Assembly (NCBI RefSeq): GCF_000717175.1
Contig: NZ_JNYD01000011.1
Span: 62,001-126,000 of the forward strand
Origin: Pseudonocardia autotrophica
Lineage (GTDB): Bacteria; Actinomycetota; Actinomycetes; Mycobacteriales; Pseudonocardiaceae
Direction of reading: 5' to 3'
Length of the DNA: 64,000 nucleotides
Below are positions 42,601 through 50,769 of this stretch, in pieces. Positions within the stretch are counted from its first letter, which is position 1, and the number at the start of each line of letters is the position of its first letter. The notes beneath the pieces were generated by a model that worked only from the letters and a program-made list of their open reading frames with translations, searched no databases and was not told the origin of the DNA. The position numbers and the translations under genes are program-made.

Positions 42601-42741
42601 TCAGGCGCAGAACGGCCCGCGACGACACGTCGCGGTCGAGGTGCGGCCGAGGTCGACCGCGAGCCGGCGCGTCAGCCCGGGGGCCCCGACACGGAAGGTG
42701 GCAGTGACATCGAGAGACGGGACGGCAGGGACACCACCCAT
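42601..42741 (-). CDS. Short leader peptide of a sulfur-metabolism operon
   Basis: A 46-codon frame from an ATG ends 140 bp before the monooxygenase start. Its C-terminal half reads LTRRLAVDLGRTSTATCRR then GPFCA and stop. The motif LTRRxxVDLxR followed by Ser and Cys residues is the recurring putative leader peptide found upstream of sulfonate, sulfate and cysteine genes across actinobacteria, where Cys codons near the end suit ribosome-stalling attenuation. The true start is uncertain and may be closer to LTRR. It is on the same strand as the operon and separate from the LysR operator. Confidence 0.65.
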   Translation of the reverse strand: MGGVPAVPSLDVTATFRVGAPGLTRRLAVDLGRTSTATCRRGPFCA

Positions 42742-42835
42742 ACAGGGGTGCGCCACGCACTGCTCGTCCGTCGTCACGCCAGGGATCGTGACACTCCGCT
42801 GCGCGGAACGTCCAACTCGGGAATCCGATCACAGT

Positions 42836-42854
42836 CGATAGAAGATTTCTATCG
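42836..42854. promoter_or_regulatory. Perfect LysR-type dyad between divergent genes
   Basis: CGATAGAA-GAT-TTCTATCG, an 8-bp perfect inverted repeat with 3-bp centre that contains the classic T-N11-A (T at 42839, A at 42851). It lies 20 bp before the LysR GTG and upstream of the minus-strand leader and operon, as expected for autoregulation with divergent activation. Confidence 0.7.
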
Positions 42855-42873
42855 GTCGTGCTGCACTGGCGCG

Positions 42874-43722
42874 GTGACTCGTGCCGTGACCGCCCCGAAC
42901 CGGACGCTCGACGTCGTCGCGCTGCGGAGCTTCGTCGCGGTCTGCGACCACGGCGGCTTCCACCGCGCCGCCGAGGTCCTGCACGTCAGCCAGCCGACTG
43001 TGAGTCACCACGTCCGGCGGTTGGAGGCCGCCTGCGGCCAGACCCTGTTCCGCAAGGTGGGACGGGCATCGCGGCTCACCGCCGCCGGGGAGGTGCTGCT
43101 GTCCGAGGCACGCCGGATGCTCGCGCTGCACGACCAGGTGCTCGCCCGCCTTTCGGCCCCGGCTCCGACGTCGCTGACCCTCGGCTCCACCGAGCACGCC
43201 GCGGACCTGCTGCTGCCGCGCCTGACCGGGGTGCTCGGGGGCAACGTGCGCTACCGCCTCGATCGCGGCGTGAACCTGCGCGCCGCGCTGGACCGCGGCG
43301 ACCTGGACCTGGCGCTGGTCATGGGCGAGGCCCTCGACGACCGCTCCGCCGACGCGGGCGAGCTCGACCTGCACTGGTTCGCCGCGCCGGGGTGGCGGCC
43401 ACCGGAGGGCGCGCTCCCGCTCGTCGCGCTCGACGAACCCTGCGCCGTGCGCGACCGTGCGCTGACCACCCTCGCCGCGGCCGCGCGTCCGGTCACTGTG
43501 GCCTGCGAGGCCGCCTACCTCGCCGGGGTGCTCGCGGCCGCCCGCGCCGGGCTGGGGGTCGCCCTGCTGGCGACCATGGACACCACCCCCGAGGGCCTGG
43601 TCCGCCGCGACGACCTACCACCCGTCCCCGCCCTGCCGATGTCCGTCCGCTGCCGCGTCGGGATGCCCGCCGAGACGCTCGCGGGCGTCGCCACCGCCGT
43701 CGGGACCGCGCTGATCGATTGA
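42874..43722 (+). CDS. LysR family transcriptional regulator (organosulfur operon)
   Basis: 282 aa from GTG; another in-frame GTG four codons later is equally possible. The HTH reads SFVAVCDHGGFHRAAEVLHVSQPTVSHHVRRLEAACGQ, followed by a somewhat short effector domain (SLTLGSTEHAADLLLPRL, DLDLALVMGEALDDRS). It is divergent from the monooxygenase-ABC operon with a perfect T-N11-A dyad beside it, so it is the likely activator or repressor of that operon. Relatives control organosulfur and aromatic operons; the ligand is unknown. Confidence 0.9.
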   Translation: MTRAVTAPNRTLDVVALRSFVAVCDHGGFHRAAEVLHVSQPTVSHHVRRLEAACGQTLFRKVGRASRLTAAGEVLLSEARRMLALHDQVLARLSAPAPTSLTLGSTEHAADLLLPRLTGVLGGNVRYRLDRGVNLRAALDRGDLDLALVMGEALDDRSADAGELDLHWFAAPGWRPPEGALPLVALDEPCAVRDRALTTLAAAARPVTVACEAAYLAGVLAAARAGLGVALLATMDTTPEGLVRRDDLPPVPALPMSVRCRVGMPAETLAGVATAVGTALID

Positions 43723-43908
43723 CCGGTCCTTTCGGTCGGGGCGGCAAATGTCCGAACACATCCGCGGGGTTCGTCAGGGGGCAGGAGCCGCCGCGAACAG
43801 CGGTTGGGCTTCTCGGTACGGGAAGCGGCCCAGCTCGTGGAGTGACGCGAACTGGGCCTGTGGTGTCGGAACGGCTTCTGAAGGGCTGCCTTCGCCGGCG
43901 GACCGCCT

Positions 43909-43923
43909 CGGACGTGGCGTCCG
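43909..43923 (-). terminator. Short hairpin after the GNAT gene
   Basis: CGGACG-TGG-CGTCCG, a 6-bp stem with a 3-nt loop, starts 28 bp past the stop of the minus-strand GNAT gene. Weak but well placed. The rest of the 229-bp gap between 43722 and 43952 holds no gene I can support. Confidence 0.35.
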
Positions 43924-43951
43924 GTCGGCGCGGACCGAACGGTGGGTCTTC

Positions 43952-44539
43952 CTACGCGACGAGTCCCTGCGTGGGGCTCGCCGCCGCAGGCTCGCCCTCG
44001 ACGGCCATCGACATCGTCAGCTCCGAACCGTGGCGACGCACCTGCGTGACGGGGAAGGCGCGGCGCACGGCTGCGTAGGCGGCCGCGTTCACCACGAGCA
44101 TCTCGCCGACGAGCTCGCGGTAACCCAGTTCGGCAGCCCTGTTCCGGGCGGCCTGCAGCAGCCGGGTGCCGACGGCACACCCCTGCCAGCGGTCCACGAC
44201 CTCGACGGCGAGCTCCCCGCGCCCGTCACCGAGGTCCATGATCCGCACGATGCCGATCGGACAGCCCTGGATGAAGGCCGCAAGCGCGAGGTGAGTACGG
44301 CCGTCGAGCGCGGTCAAGCTGCGGCGGGTGGCTGCCGAGAGCTCGGCGATCGGGGCTTGGAAGCGCAGATAGCGGCTGTGTGGGGACAGTCCGGCGAAGA
44401 CCACGTCGACGACGTCGCCGTCGCCGGAGCCGAGCTCACGGATGCGGACGAGGTCGCCGACACCGGTCGTGGTGGCGTCGAGCTCGGCTTCGTGGCTGGT
44501 CGTGGTGTTGTCGACAGTGGCGGTGGTGGCAGCGTCCAT
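43952..44539 (-). CDS. GNAT family N-acetyltransferase
   Basis: 195 aa from an ATG preceded by GGAGGGAAG. After a Thr-rich N-terminal tail (MDAATTATVDNTTTSHEAEL) the GNAT fold runs VRIRELGSGDGDVVDVVFAGLSPHSRYLRFQ, LALAAFIQGCPIGIVRIMD, and the acetyl-CoA loop ELAVEVVDRWQGCAVGTRLLQAARNRA (Q/RxxGxG/A form), ending with an RRHGSELTMSMAV strand. The type resembles actinobacterial stress or dormancy-linked acetyltransferases that modify proteins (inference). The upstream 130 bp and N-terminal tail are duplicated at the gene ending at 33939. Confidence 0.88.
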   Translation of the reverse strand: MDAATTATVDNTTTSHEAELDATTTGVGDLVRIRELGSGDGDVVDVVFAGLSPHSRYLRFQAPIAELSAATRRSLTALDGRTHLALAAFIQGCPIGIVRIMDLGDGRGELAVEVVDRWQGCAVGTRLLQAARNRAAELGYRELVGEMLVVNAAAYAAVRRAFPVTQVRRHGSELTMSMAVEGEPAAASPTQGLVA

Positions 44540-44670
44540 CGGATCTTCCCTCCTTGATTCCCGGGGCATTTCCCCGCGGGCTGAAGGGTGGGGGCGACCG
44601 CCCGCTCGCACCGTCGGTCGACCGGGCCCTTGGCCGGAGGGTCCTGCTGTCCCCCGATCGACCGAGCGCG
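44471..44670 (-). promoter_or_regulatory. Promoter/leader cassette, copy B
   Basis: Upstream region and first ~22 codons of the GNAT gene, duplicated as copy A at 34885-35086. The RBS-proximal hairpin here is CGGGG-CATTT-CCCCG (44562-44576). On the minus strand the shared 35-nt block contains GGACCCTCCGGCC, which loosely resembles a DosR/DevR half-site pattern. Confidence 0.65.
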
Positions 44671-44712
44671 CACCGACAGTCGTCCGGTTCTCTACTCATC
44701 GGTTGATTTACT

Positions 44713-44763
44713 GACTCTAAGGTTGAGTCTCGTCTTGACATGCCCGTCGGGCACTCCTAACCT
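44713..44763 (+). promoter_or_regulatory. Promoter of the 44.8-kb catabolic operon with upstream dyad
   Basis: TTGACA (44735-44740), 17-bp spacer and TAACCT (44758-44763) form a sigma-A-type promoter in a visibly AT-richer stretch. Immediately upstream GACTC-TAAGGTT-GAGTC (44713-44729) is an inverted repeat that may bind a regulator, possibly the TetR protein encoded at the operon's end. Confidence 0.45.
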
Positions 44764-44850
44764 CCGACGAGTTACCGTATAGTCGAATTTCCAACCTTGG
44801 AGTCGATGAGCGGTACCTCAGCCACCACTTCGACACTGAGGAGCGCGACG

Positions 44851-46842
44851 ATGCGCGATCACGATGCCCTTTGGCAGCCCTTGCAGGTCGGCCCCGTCTC
44901 GCTCAAGAACCGGGTCGTGGTGACCCCGCACGCGCTGGCCTACGGGCGCGACAACCTGATGACCCAGCAGAGCGTCGACTACTACGAGGAGCGCGCGAAG
45001 GGTGGCGCCGGGCTGATCCTCACCGAGGCGCAGGTCGTGCATCCGTCGAGCCGCGGGATGATGCTTCGCACGCTGCAGAGCTGGCCCACCGAGGTCATCC
45101 CTGTGTACGAGCGGCTCGCGAAGGCCGTCCACAAGCACGGCGCCAAGGTGTTCGTCGACCTCTCGCACTTCGGTGCCGAGGACAACAACACGATGCACCT
45201 GGACAACTGGCGGTCACTCTGGAGCGCGTCGGGCCTTCCGTCACCGACCTACGGCGAGATTCCGCGGCCGATGACCGAGGAGGACATCGCCGAGCTCGTG
45301 GCCGGGTTCGGACGGAGCGCGCGCAACGCCGCCGTCGCCGGCATGGACGGCGCCGAGGTCCACGCCGCGCACGGCTATCTGCTCTGCAGCTTCCTGTCCC
45401 CGCTGACCAACCGCCGTACGGACGCCTACGGCGGTTCCACCGAGAACCGCTGCCGGATCGTCATCGAGTGCGCGCAGGCCGTGCGGAAGGAGATGCCCGC
45501 GGGGGAGTTCGCCGTGGGCGTCCGCCTGTCGCTCGACGAGTTCGTGGCCGGCGGGATCGAGCCGGACGAGGGCGAGCGAATCCTCCGGACGATGGACGAG
45601 TCCGGCCTGTTCGACTACTTCAGCGTCAGCGGCGGGGCCGCGCTCACCTTCCACCGGACCGTCTCCCCGATGAGCATCCCCGGCACCCCGCTGGTCGACC
45701 TGGCGATGCGCGCCAAGAAGATCGTCGACAAGCCGATCCTCACCGCCAACGGCATCGCCGACCTGGAGACGGCGAACGGCATCGTCGAGCGCGGCGACGC
45801 CGACCTCGTCGCGATGACCCGCGCGCACATCGCCGACCCGCACCTGGTCAGCAAGGCGCAGACCGGTCGCGAGGACGAGATCCGGCACTGTGTGGGCGGC
45901 AACCAGGGCTGCTTCTCGCGGATGGCCAAGGGCTGGTCGCTGACGTGCACGCAGAACCCCGCCGCCGGCCGCGAGGCCGAGCTGGGTCTGGGCACCCTGG
46001 AGCACGTCACCGAGCCACGGACGATCGTCGTGGTCGGGGGCGGGCCGGCCGGCATGCGCGCTGCGGAGACGGCCGCATCCCGGGGGCACCGGGTCGTGCT
46101 GTTCGAGCAGAGCGACGAGCTGGGTGGCCAGATCCGCTACGCCGCCAAGCTCCCCACCCGCGGCCGGTGGGCCGCGATGGTCTCCGACATGGAGCGCACC
46201 CTCGACAAGTTCAAGGTCGACGTCCGGCTCGGCACCGCGGCGACGGTCGAGACCATCGCCGCGGAGGACCCCCACCACGTCGTGCTGGCCACCGGGTCGT
46301 CCTGGCGTACGGACGGGTACCTGGCCGCCGTCGGCAACCACGGCGGCATCCCGGGGCTGGAGCACACGACGGTCCTCGACCCGATCACCGCGATCGAGGA
46401 GCCGGAGCGGGCGGGCAAGCGGGTGCTGGTCATCGACGAGACCGGCGAGTACCTGGCGCTCGGGCTGGCCGAGAGGCTGGCGGCCGACGGCCGCGAGGTG
46501 GAGGTCGTCAGCACGCGGATGTTCCTGGGGGACAACACGGTGCTCTACCTCGACCTGGCGCACCTCTACCCGCGGCTGCACGCGGCGGGCGTCACGTTGA
46601 GCCCGCAGCACGCGGTCTTCCAGGTCACCCCGGAGGGAGCGGTGGTCGGCCGCATCTGGGACGGCCGGACCCGCGTCGTCCCCGTCGACTCCGTCGTGAC
46701 GGTGGCGATGCGGGACCCCGAGTGCTCGCTGGCCGGGCAGCTCCGCGGTCGCCTCCCGTTCACGCAGGTCGGCGACTGTGTCGCCCCTCGGAAGGTCGAC
46801 GAGGCCATCTACGAGGGCGAGACGACCGGCCGCGCCGTCTGA
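44851..46842 (+). CDS. NADH:flavin oxidoreductase/2,4-dienoyl-CoA reductase-type flavoprotein
   Basis: 663 aa from ATG behind GAGGAGCG; an in-frame ATG at 44797 is less well placed. An old-yellow-enzyme TIM barrel (LQVGPVSLKNRVVVTPHALAYG, GAEVHAAHGYLLCSFLSPLTNRRTDAYGG) leads to an iron-sulfur region with Cys in RHCVGGNQGCFSR and LTCTQNP. An FAD/NAD-binding half then follows (IVVVGGGPAGMRAAETAASRGH, LATGSSWRT, VIDETGEYLALGLAERL). This is the trimethylamine dehydrogenase/2,4-dienoyl-CoA reductase layout: FMN, [4Fe-4S] and FAD pass electrons to reduce an enoyl or oxidise an amine. It opens a beta-oxidation-like operon. Confidence 0.92.
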   Translation: MRDHDALWQPLQVGPVSLKNRVVVTPHALAYGRDNLMTQQSVDYYEERAKGGAGLILTEAQVVHPSSRGMMLRTLQSWPTEVIPVYERLAKAVHKHGAKVFVDLSHFGAEDNNTMHLDNWRSLWSASGLPSPTYGEIPRPMTEEDIAELVAGFGRSARNAAVAGMDGAEVHAAHGYLLCSFLSPLTNRRTDAYGGSTENRCRIVIECAQAVRKEMPAGEFAVGVRLSLDEFVAGGIEPDEGERILRTMDESGLFDYFSVSGGAALTFHRTVSPMSIPGTPLVDLAMRAKKIVDKPILTANGIADLETANGIVERGDADLVAMTRAHIADPHLVSKAQTGREDEIRHCVGGNQGCFSRMAKGWSLTCTQNPAAGREAELGLGTLEHVTEPRTIVVVGGGPAGMRAAETAASRGHRVVLFEQSDELGGQIRYAAKLPTRGRWAAMVSDMERTLDKFKVDVRLGTAATVETIAAEDPHHVVLATGSSWRTDGYLAAVGNHGGIPGLEHTTVLDPITAIEEPERAGKRVLVIDETGEYLALGLAERLAADGREVEVVSTRMFLGDNTVLYLDLAHLYPRLHAAGVTLSPQHAVFQVTPEGAVVGRIWDGRTRVVPVDSVVTVAMRDPECSLAGQLRGRLPFTQVGDCVAPRKVDEAIYEGETTGRAV

Positions 46843-46874
46843 TTCCCCACGACCCACCGACGAAGGAGTCGCAC

Positions 46875-47807
46875 ATGCCCACGACCTGGCAAATCGGAGA
46901 CATCAAGGTCAGTCAGATCCTCGAGATGCCGGTCGAGCCCGGCGAGCTCGACGGTCTGATCGAGGAGGCCACACCCGAGGCGGTGCGCTCGGTCGAGTGG
47001 CTGTACCCGAACTACGCCAACGACGCCGGGCAGACCCTGTGGAGCCTGCACGCGTACGTCGTCGAGACCCCGACGCACCGGGTCCTCGTCGACGCGGGCT
47101 GCGGCAACCACAAGACCGTTCCGCTGCTGCCGAACTGGGGCGGCCTGGACAACCCGTTCCTCGAGCGGCTCGCCGAGGCCGGGTACCAGCCGGAGGACAT
47201 CGACTACGTCCTCGCGACGCACCTGCACCTCGACCACGTCGGCTGGAACACCGTGCTCGACGGGGACAAGTGGCGCCCGACCTTCCCGAACGCCCGCTAC
47301 ACCTACGTCCGGGACGAGTTCGACTACCACAGGGGTCTCGAGGAGGGTGCGGCAGCGACCGACGACCTCGCTCACGCCGTCGTCTACCAGGGCGCCGACC
47401 CGGACATCCACTCGCAGACCCGGCTCGTGTTCGCGGAGTCGATCCAGCCCTGTGTGGACGCCGGGCTCGTCGATCTCGTCGATTCGAACCACGAGGTCAC
47501 ACCCGGTGTGCGGTACACCGCGACGCCGGGGCACACCACCGGGCACCACAGCGTCACAGTGGAGTCGCAGGGCCGCATCGGCCTCGTCACCGGTGACTTC
47601 ATCCACCACCCGATCCAGATCGCGCGCCCGGCCTGGAGCTCCCGCGGCGACAGCGACCGGGCCCAGTCCGCCGAGACGCGCACCGCCTTCCTCCGCGCGG
47701 TCGCCGGGTCCGAGACGTTGGTCCTCGGCACCCACTTCAGCGGCCCGAGCGGCGGCCACATCGTGCCGGACGGCGACGGGTACCGCTTCCTCCCCACAGA
47801 GAGCTGA
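46875..47807 (+). CDS. MBL-fold metallo-hydrolase (catabolic operon)
   Basis: 310 aa, GAAGGAG before ATG. The zinc motif THLHLDHVGWNT is complete, with additional ligands in ATPGHTTGHHSV, VTGDFIHHP and LGTHFSGPSGGHI. The N-terminal IGDIKVSQILEMPVEPG and an inserted helical segment are typical of lactonase/quorum-quenching or AHL-type and thioester-hydrolase relatives. In the operon it could open a lactone or hydrolyse a CoA thioester. It is unrelated in detail to the MBL protein at 8194. Confidence 0.88.
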   Translation: MPTTWQIGDIKVSQILEMPVEPGELDGLIEEATPEAVRSVEWLYPNYANDAGQTLWSLHAYVVETPTHRVLVDAGCGNHKTVPLLPNWGGLDNPFLERLAEAGYQPEDIDYVLATHLHLDHVGWNTVLDGDKWRPTFPNARYTYVRDEFDYHRGLEEGAAATDDLAHAVVYQGADPDIHSQTRLVFAESIQPCVDAGLVDLVDSNHEVTPGVRYTATPGHTTGHHSVTVESQGRIGLVTGDFIHHPIQIARPAWSSRGDSDRAQSAETRTAFLRAVAGSETLVLGTHFSGPSGGHIVPDGDGYRFLPTES

Positions 47808-47811
47808 TCAC

Positions 47812-49026
47812 ATGACGGACGCAGTCATCGTCTCCGCCGCTCGGTCGCCCATCGGCCGCGCGGGCAAGGGCTCCCTGGCGAGCATGCGCCCGGACGACCT
47901 CGCGGCCCAGATGGTGCGCGCGGCGCTGGACGCGGTGCCCGAGCTCGACCCGGCGCAGGTCGACGATCTCATCCTCGGCTGCGGCAACCCCGGCGGCGAG
48001 CAGGGCTTCAACATGGCGCGCATCGTCGCGGTGCAGATGGGCTTCGACCACCTGCCGGGCACCACGGTCACGCGCTACTGCGCCTCGTCGCTGCAGACGA
48101 CCCGGATGGCCTTCCACGCGATCAAGGCGGGGGAGGGGCACGCGTTCGTCTCTGCGGGCGTCGAGACCGTCTCCCGCTACGTCAAGGGCACGTCGGACTC
48201 CTTGCCGGACACGCAGAACCCGCTGTTCGACGCGGCGCAGGAGCGCACCGCGCGGCGGGCCGAGACGGACGCCCCCTGGAGCGACCCGCGGGAGGAGAGC
48301 CTGCTGCCGGACGCCTACATCGCCATGGGCCAGACCGCCGAGAACGTCGCGCACGCCACGGGGATCACTCGCGAGGAGCAGGACCGGTGGGCCGTCCGCT
48401 CGCAGAACCGTGCCGAGCAGGCGATCGCCGAGGGCCACTTCGCCCGCGAGATCACCCCGGTCACGACGCCGGACGGCACCGTCGTCACCACGGACGACGG
48501 CCCCCGCGCGGGCACCACCCTGGAGAAGGTCTCCGGCCTGAAGCCGGTCTTCCGCGTGGACGGGACCGTCACGGCCGGCAACGCCTGCCCCCTCAACGAC
48601 GGTGCGGCGGCACTGGTGATCATGTCGGACGAGCGGGCCCGGGAGCTCGGTCTTCGGCCGCTGGCGAGGATCGTCTCGACGGGGGTGTCCGGGCTGTCGC
48701 CGGAGATCATGGGCCTCGGCCCGATCGAGGCGTCGCGGCGGGCCCTCGCCCTGGCCGGCATGACGATCGACGACGTCGACCTGGTCGAGATCAACGAGGC
48801 CTTCGCCGTGCAGGTGCTCGGGTCCGCCCGTGAGCTGGGCATCGACGAGGACAAGCTCAACGTGTCCGGCGGTGCGATCGCGCTGGGCCACCCTTTCGGC
48901 ATGACCGGGGCCCGGATCACCGCCTCGCTGCTCAACAACCTGGAGCGGCACGGCGGGCAGATCGGCCTGGAGACGATGTGCGTCGGCGGCGGTCAGGGGA
49001 TGGCCATGGTCATCGAGCGGCTCTGA
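47812..49026 (+). CDS. Acetyl-CoA acetyltransferase/thiolase
   Basis: 404 aa. Nucleophile Cys90 (TRYCASSLQ), His360 (GGAIALGHPFGMTGAR) and Cys390 (ETMCVGGGQG) form the complete thiolase triad, and NEAFAVQ carries the oxyanion Asn. In a degradative operon it would release acetyl-CoA or propionyl-CoA from a 3-ketoacyl-CoA. Only 4 bp separate it from the hydrolase stop. Confidence 0.95.
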   Translation: MTDAVIVSAARSPIGRAGKGSLASMRPDDLAAQMVRAALDAVPELDPAQVDDLILGCGNPGGEQGFNMARIVAVQMGFDHLPGTTVTRYCASSLQTTRMAFHAIKAGEGHAFVSAGVETVSRYVKGTSDSLPDTQNPLFDAAQERTARRAETDAPWSDPREESLLPDAYIAMGQTAENVAHATGITREEQDRWAVRSQNRAEQAIAEGHFAREITPVTTPDGTVVTTDDGPRAGTTLEKVSGLKPVFRVDGTVTAGNACPLNDGAAALVIMSDERARELGLRPLARIVSTGVSGLSPEIMGLGPIEASRRALALAGMTIDDVDLVEINEAFAVQVLGSARELGIDEDKLNVSGGAIALGHPFGMTGARITASLLNNLERHGGQIGLETMCVGGGQGMAMVIERL

Positions 49027-49046
49027 GACCTGGGAAGGAGTTCGTC

Positions 49047-50756
49047 ATGCGTCGGGATCTGCAGTTCCTGTTGTTCGAGTGGCTCGACGTCGTGTCGCTC
49101 ACCGAGCACCCGTACTTCGCCGAGCACTCCGCGGAGACCTTCACCGGCCTCCTGGAGCTCAGTGAGAGGCTGGCAGGAGACTACTTCGCCCCGCACAACC
49201 GCCTCGGCGACGAGTGCGAACCGCGAGTCGGGGAGGACGGCCGGGTCGTCCTCCCGGACGAGGTGGGGGCGGCGGTCTCGGCCTTCGCGAAGGCCGACCT
49301 GATCGCGGCGCAGTTCGACGAGTCCGTGGGCGGGATGCAGCTGCCGCTGTCGGTGTTCCAGGCCTGCATGGCGTGGTTCCAGTCGGCCAACACCGCGACG
49401 ACCGGGTACGCCTTCCTCACCATCGCCGCCGCCAACCTGCTGACGGCGCACGGGAGCCCCGAACAGGTCGACGCGTGGGTGCGCCCGATGCTCGCCGGGC
49501 AGCTCTTCGGGACGATGTGCCTGTCCGAGCCCGAGGCCGGCTCGTCGCTCGCCGACGTCGCGACCCGAGCTGCCCGCGCGTCGGACGGCACGTACCGGGT
49601 GACCGGCACCAAGATGTGGATCTCCGCGGGCGACCACGAGCTCGGGAACATCGTCCATCTCGTGCTGGCCAGGACCCCCGGCGGGCCACCCGGCGTCAAG
49701 GGTCTCTCGCTGTTCGCGGTGCCGAAGGTCCTGGCGGACGGGCGGCGCAACGACGTCGCGCTCGTGGGGCTCAACCACAAGATGGGCACCCGGGGGACCA
49801 CGAACACACTGCTCAGCTTCGAAGGGGCGGTCGGCTATCTGATCGGTGACGAGCACCGCGGCCTCCAGTACATGTTCCACATGATGAACGAGGCGCGGAT
49901 CGGCGTGGGGCTGGTCGCCGCCGCCGTGGGGCAGGCCGGGTACCGGAAGTCCCTCGAGTACGCGACCGTGCGGACCCAGGGGCGGCTCCTCACCGCGCGG
50001 AGGACGGACTCCCGGCCGGTCGCCCTCGTCGCGCACCCGGACGTCCGCCGGATGCTGCTGGCGCAGAAGTCCTACGTGGAGGGTTCGCTGGCCCTCGTGC
50101 TGCGCTGCGCCCACCTCGTGGACCGGCTCAAGACGGCGGACGACGAGGACGTGCGCCAGCTTCTGGAGATCCTCACGCCCGTTGCGAAGAGCTGGCCTTC
50201 ACAGTGGTGTCTCGAGGCGAACTCGCTGGCCATCCAGGTGCACGGCGGATACGGCTACAGCCGCGAGTTCGACGTGGAGCAGCACTACCGCGACAACCGG
50301 CTGAACCCCATCCACGAGGGCACCCACGGGATCCAGGCCCTCGATCTGGTGGGGCGCAAAGTCGTCATGAGCGACGGTGCGGCGTTCCGCGCGTTCACCG
50401 ACGCCGTGCACGCCACCCTCGCGCGGGCGGACGGGTTGGCGGAGTTCACGCAGCCGCTCAGCCGCGTGCTCGGCGAGCTGGAACGCGTCACCGCGTTGAT
50501 CACCGAGCCGGAGCACGCCGCGGTCGGCCTGGCCAACGCCTCGCCCTACCTGGAGGCGTTCGGCCACGTCGCCCTCGCCTGGACCTGGCTGGACCTGGTG
50601 ATTGCCGCGCACGGGAAGGACGGCGCGTTCTACGACGGCAAGCGCGCCGCCGCCCGCTACTTCTACCGCTACGAACTGCCCGCGGCGAGCAGTCGGCTCG
50701 ACCTGGTGGCCCGCCACGACAGGACGACCCTCGACCTCGACCCGCAGTGCCTGTGA
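49047..50756 (+). CDS. Acyl-CoA dehydrogenase, large (C-terminally extended) type
   Basis: 569 aa, GGAAGGAG before ATG. N-terminal helical domain, then CLSEPEAGSSLADVATRA and the flavin contact KMWISAGDH, LVLARTPGG. The C-terminal helical domain holds LAIQVHGGYGYSREFDVEQHYRDNRLNPIHEGTHGIQA, with the Glu of HEGTHGIQA in the usual base position of this subgroup. An extra ~120-residue C-terminal domain places it with the long acyl-CoA dehydrogenases. It would introduce a 2,3 double bond into an acyl-CoA, passing electrons to ETF. Confidence 0.94.
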   Translation: MRRDLQFLLFEWLDVVSLTEHPYFAEHSAETFTGLLELSERLAGDYFAPHNRLGDECEPRVGEDGRVVLPDEVGAAVSAFAKADLIAAQFDESVGGMQLPLSVFQACMAWFQSANTATTGYAFLTIAAANLLTAHGSPEQVDAWVRPMLAGQLFGTMCLSEPEAGSSLADVATRAARASDGTYRVTGTKMWISAGDHELGNIVHLVLARTPGGPPGVKGLSLFAVPKVLADGRRNDVALVGLNHKMGTRGTTNTLLSFEGAVGYLIGDEHRGLQYMFHMMNEARIGVGLVAAAVGQAGYRKSLEYATVRTQGRLLTARRTDSRPVALVAHPDVRRMLLAQKSYVEGSLALVLRCAHLVDRLKTADDEDVRQLLEILTPVAKSWPSQWCLEANSLAIQVHGGYGYSREFDVEQHYRDNRLNPIHEGTHGIQALDLVGRKVVMSDGAAFRAFTDAVHATLARADGLAEFTQPLSRVLGELERVTALITEPEHAAVGLANASPYLEAFGHVALAWTWLDLVIAAHGKDGAFYDGKRAAARYFYRYELPAASSRLDLVARHDRTTLDLDPQCL

Positions 50757-50769
50757 CCAGGGAGAACGA

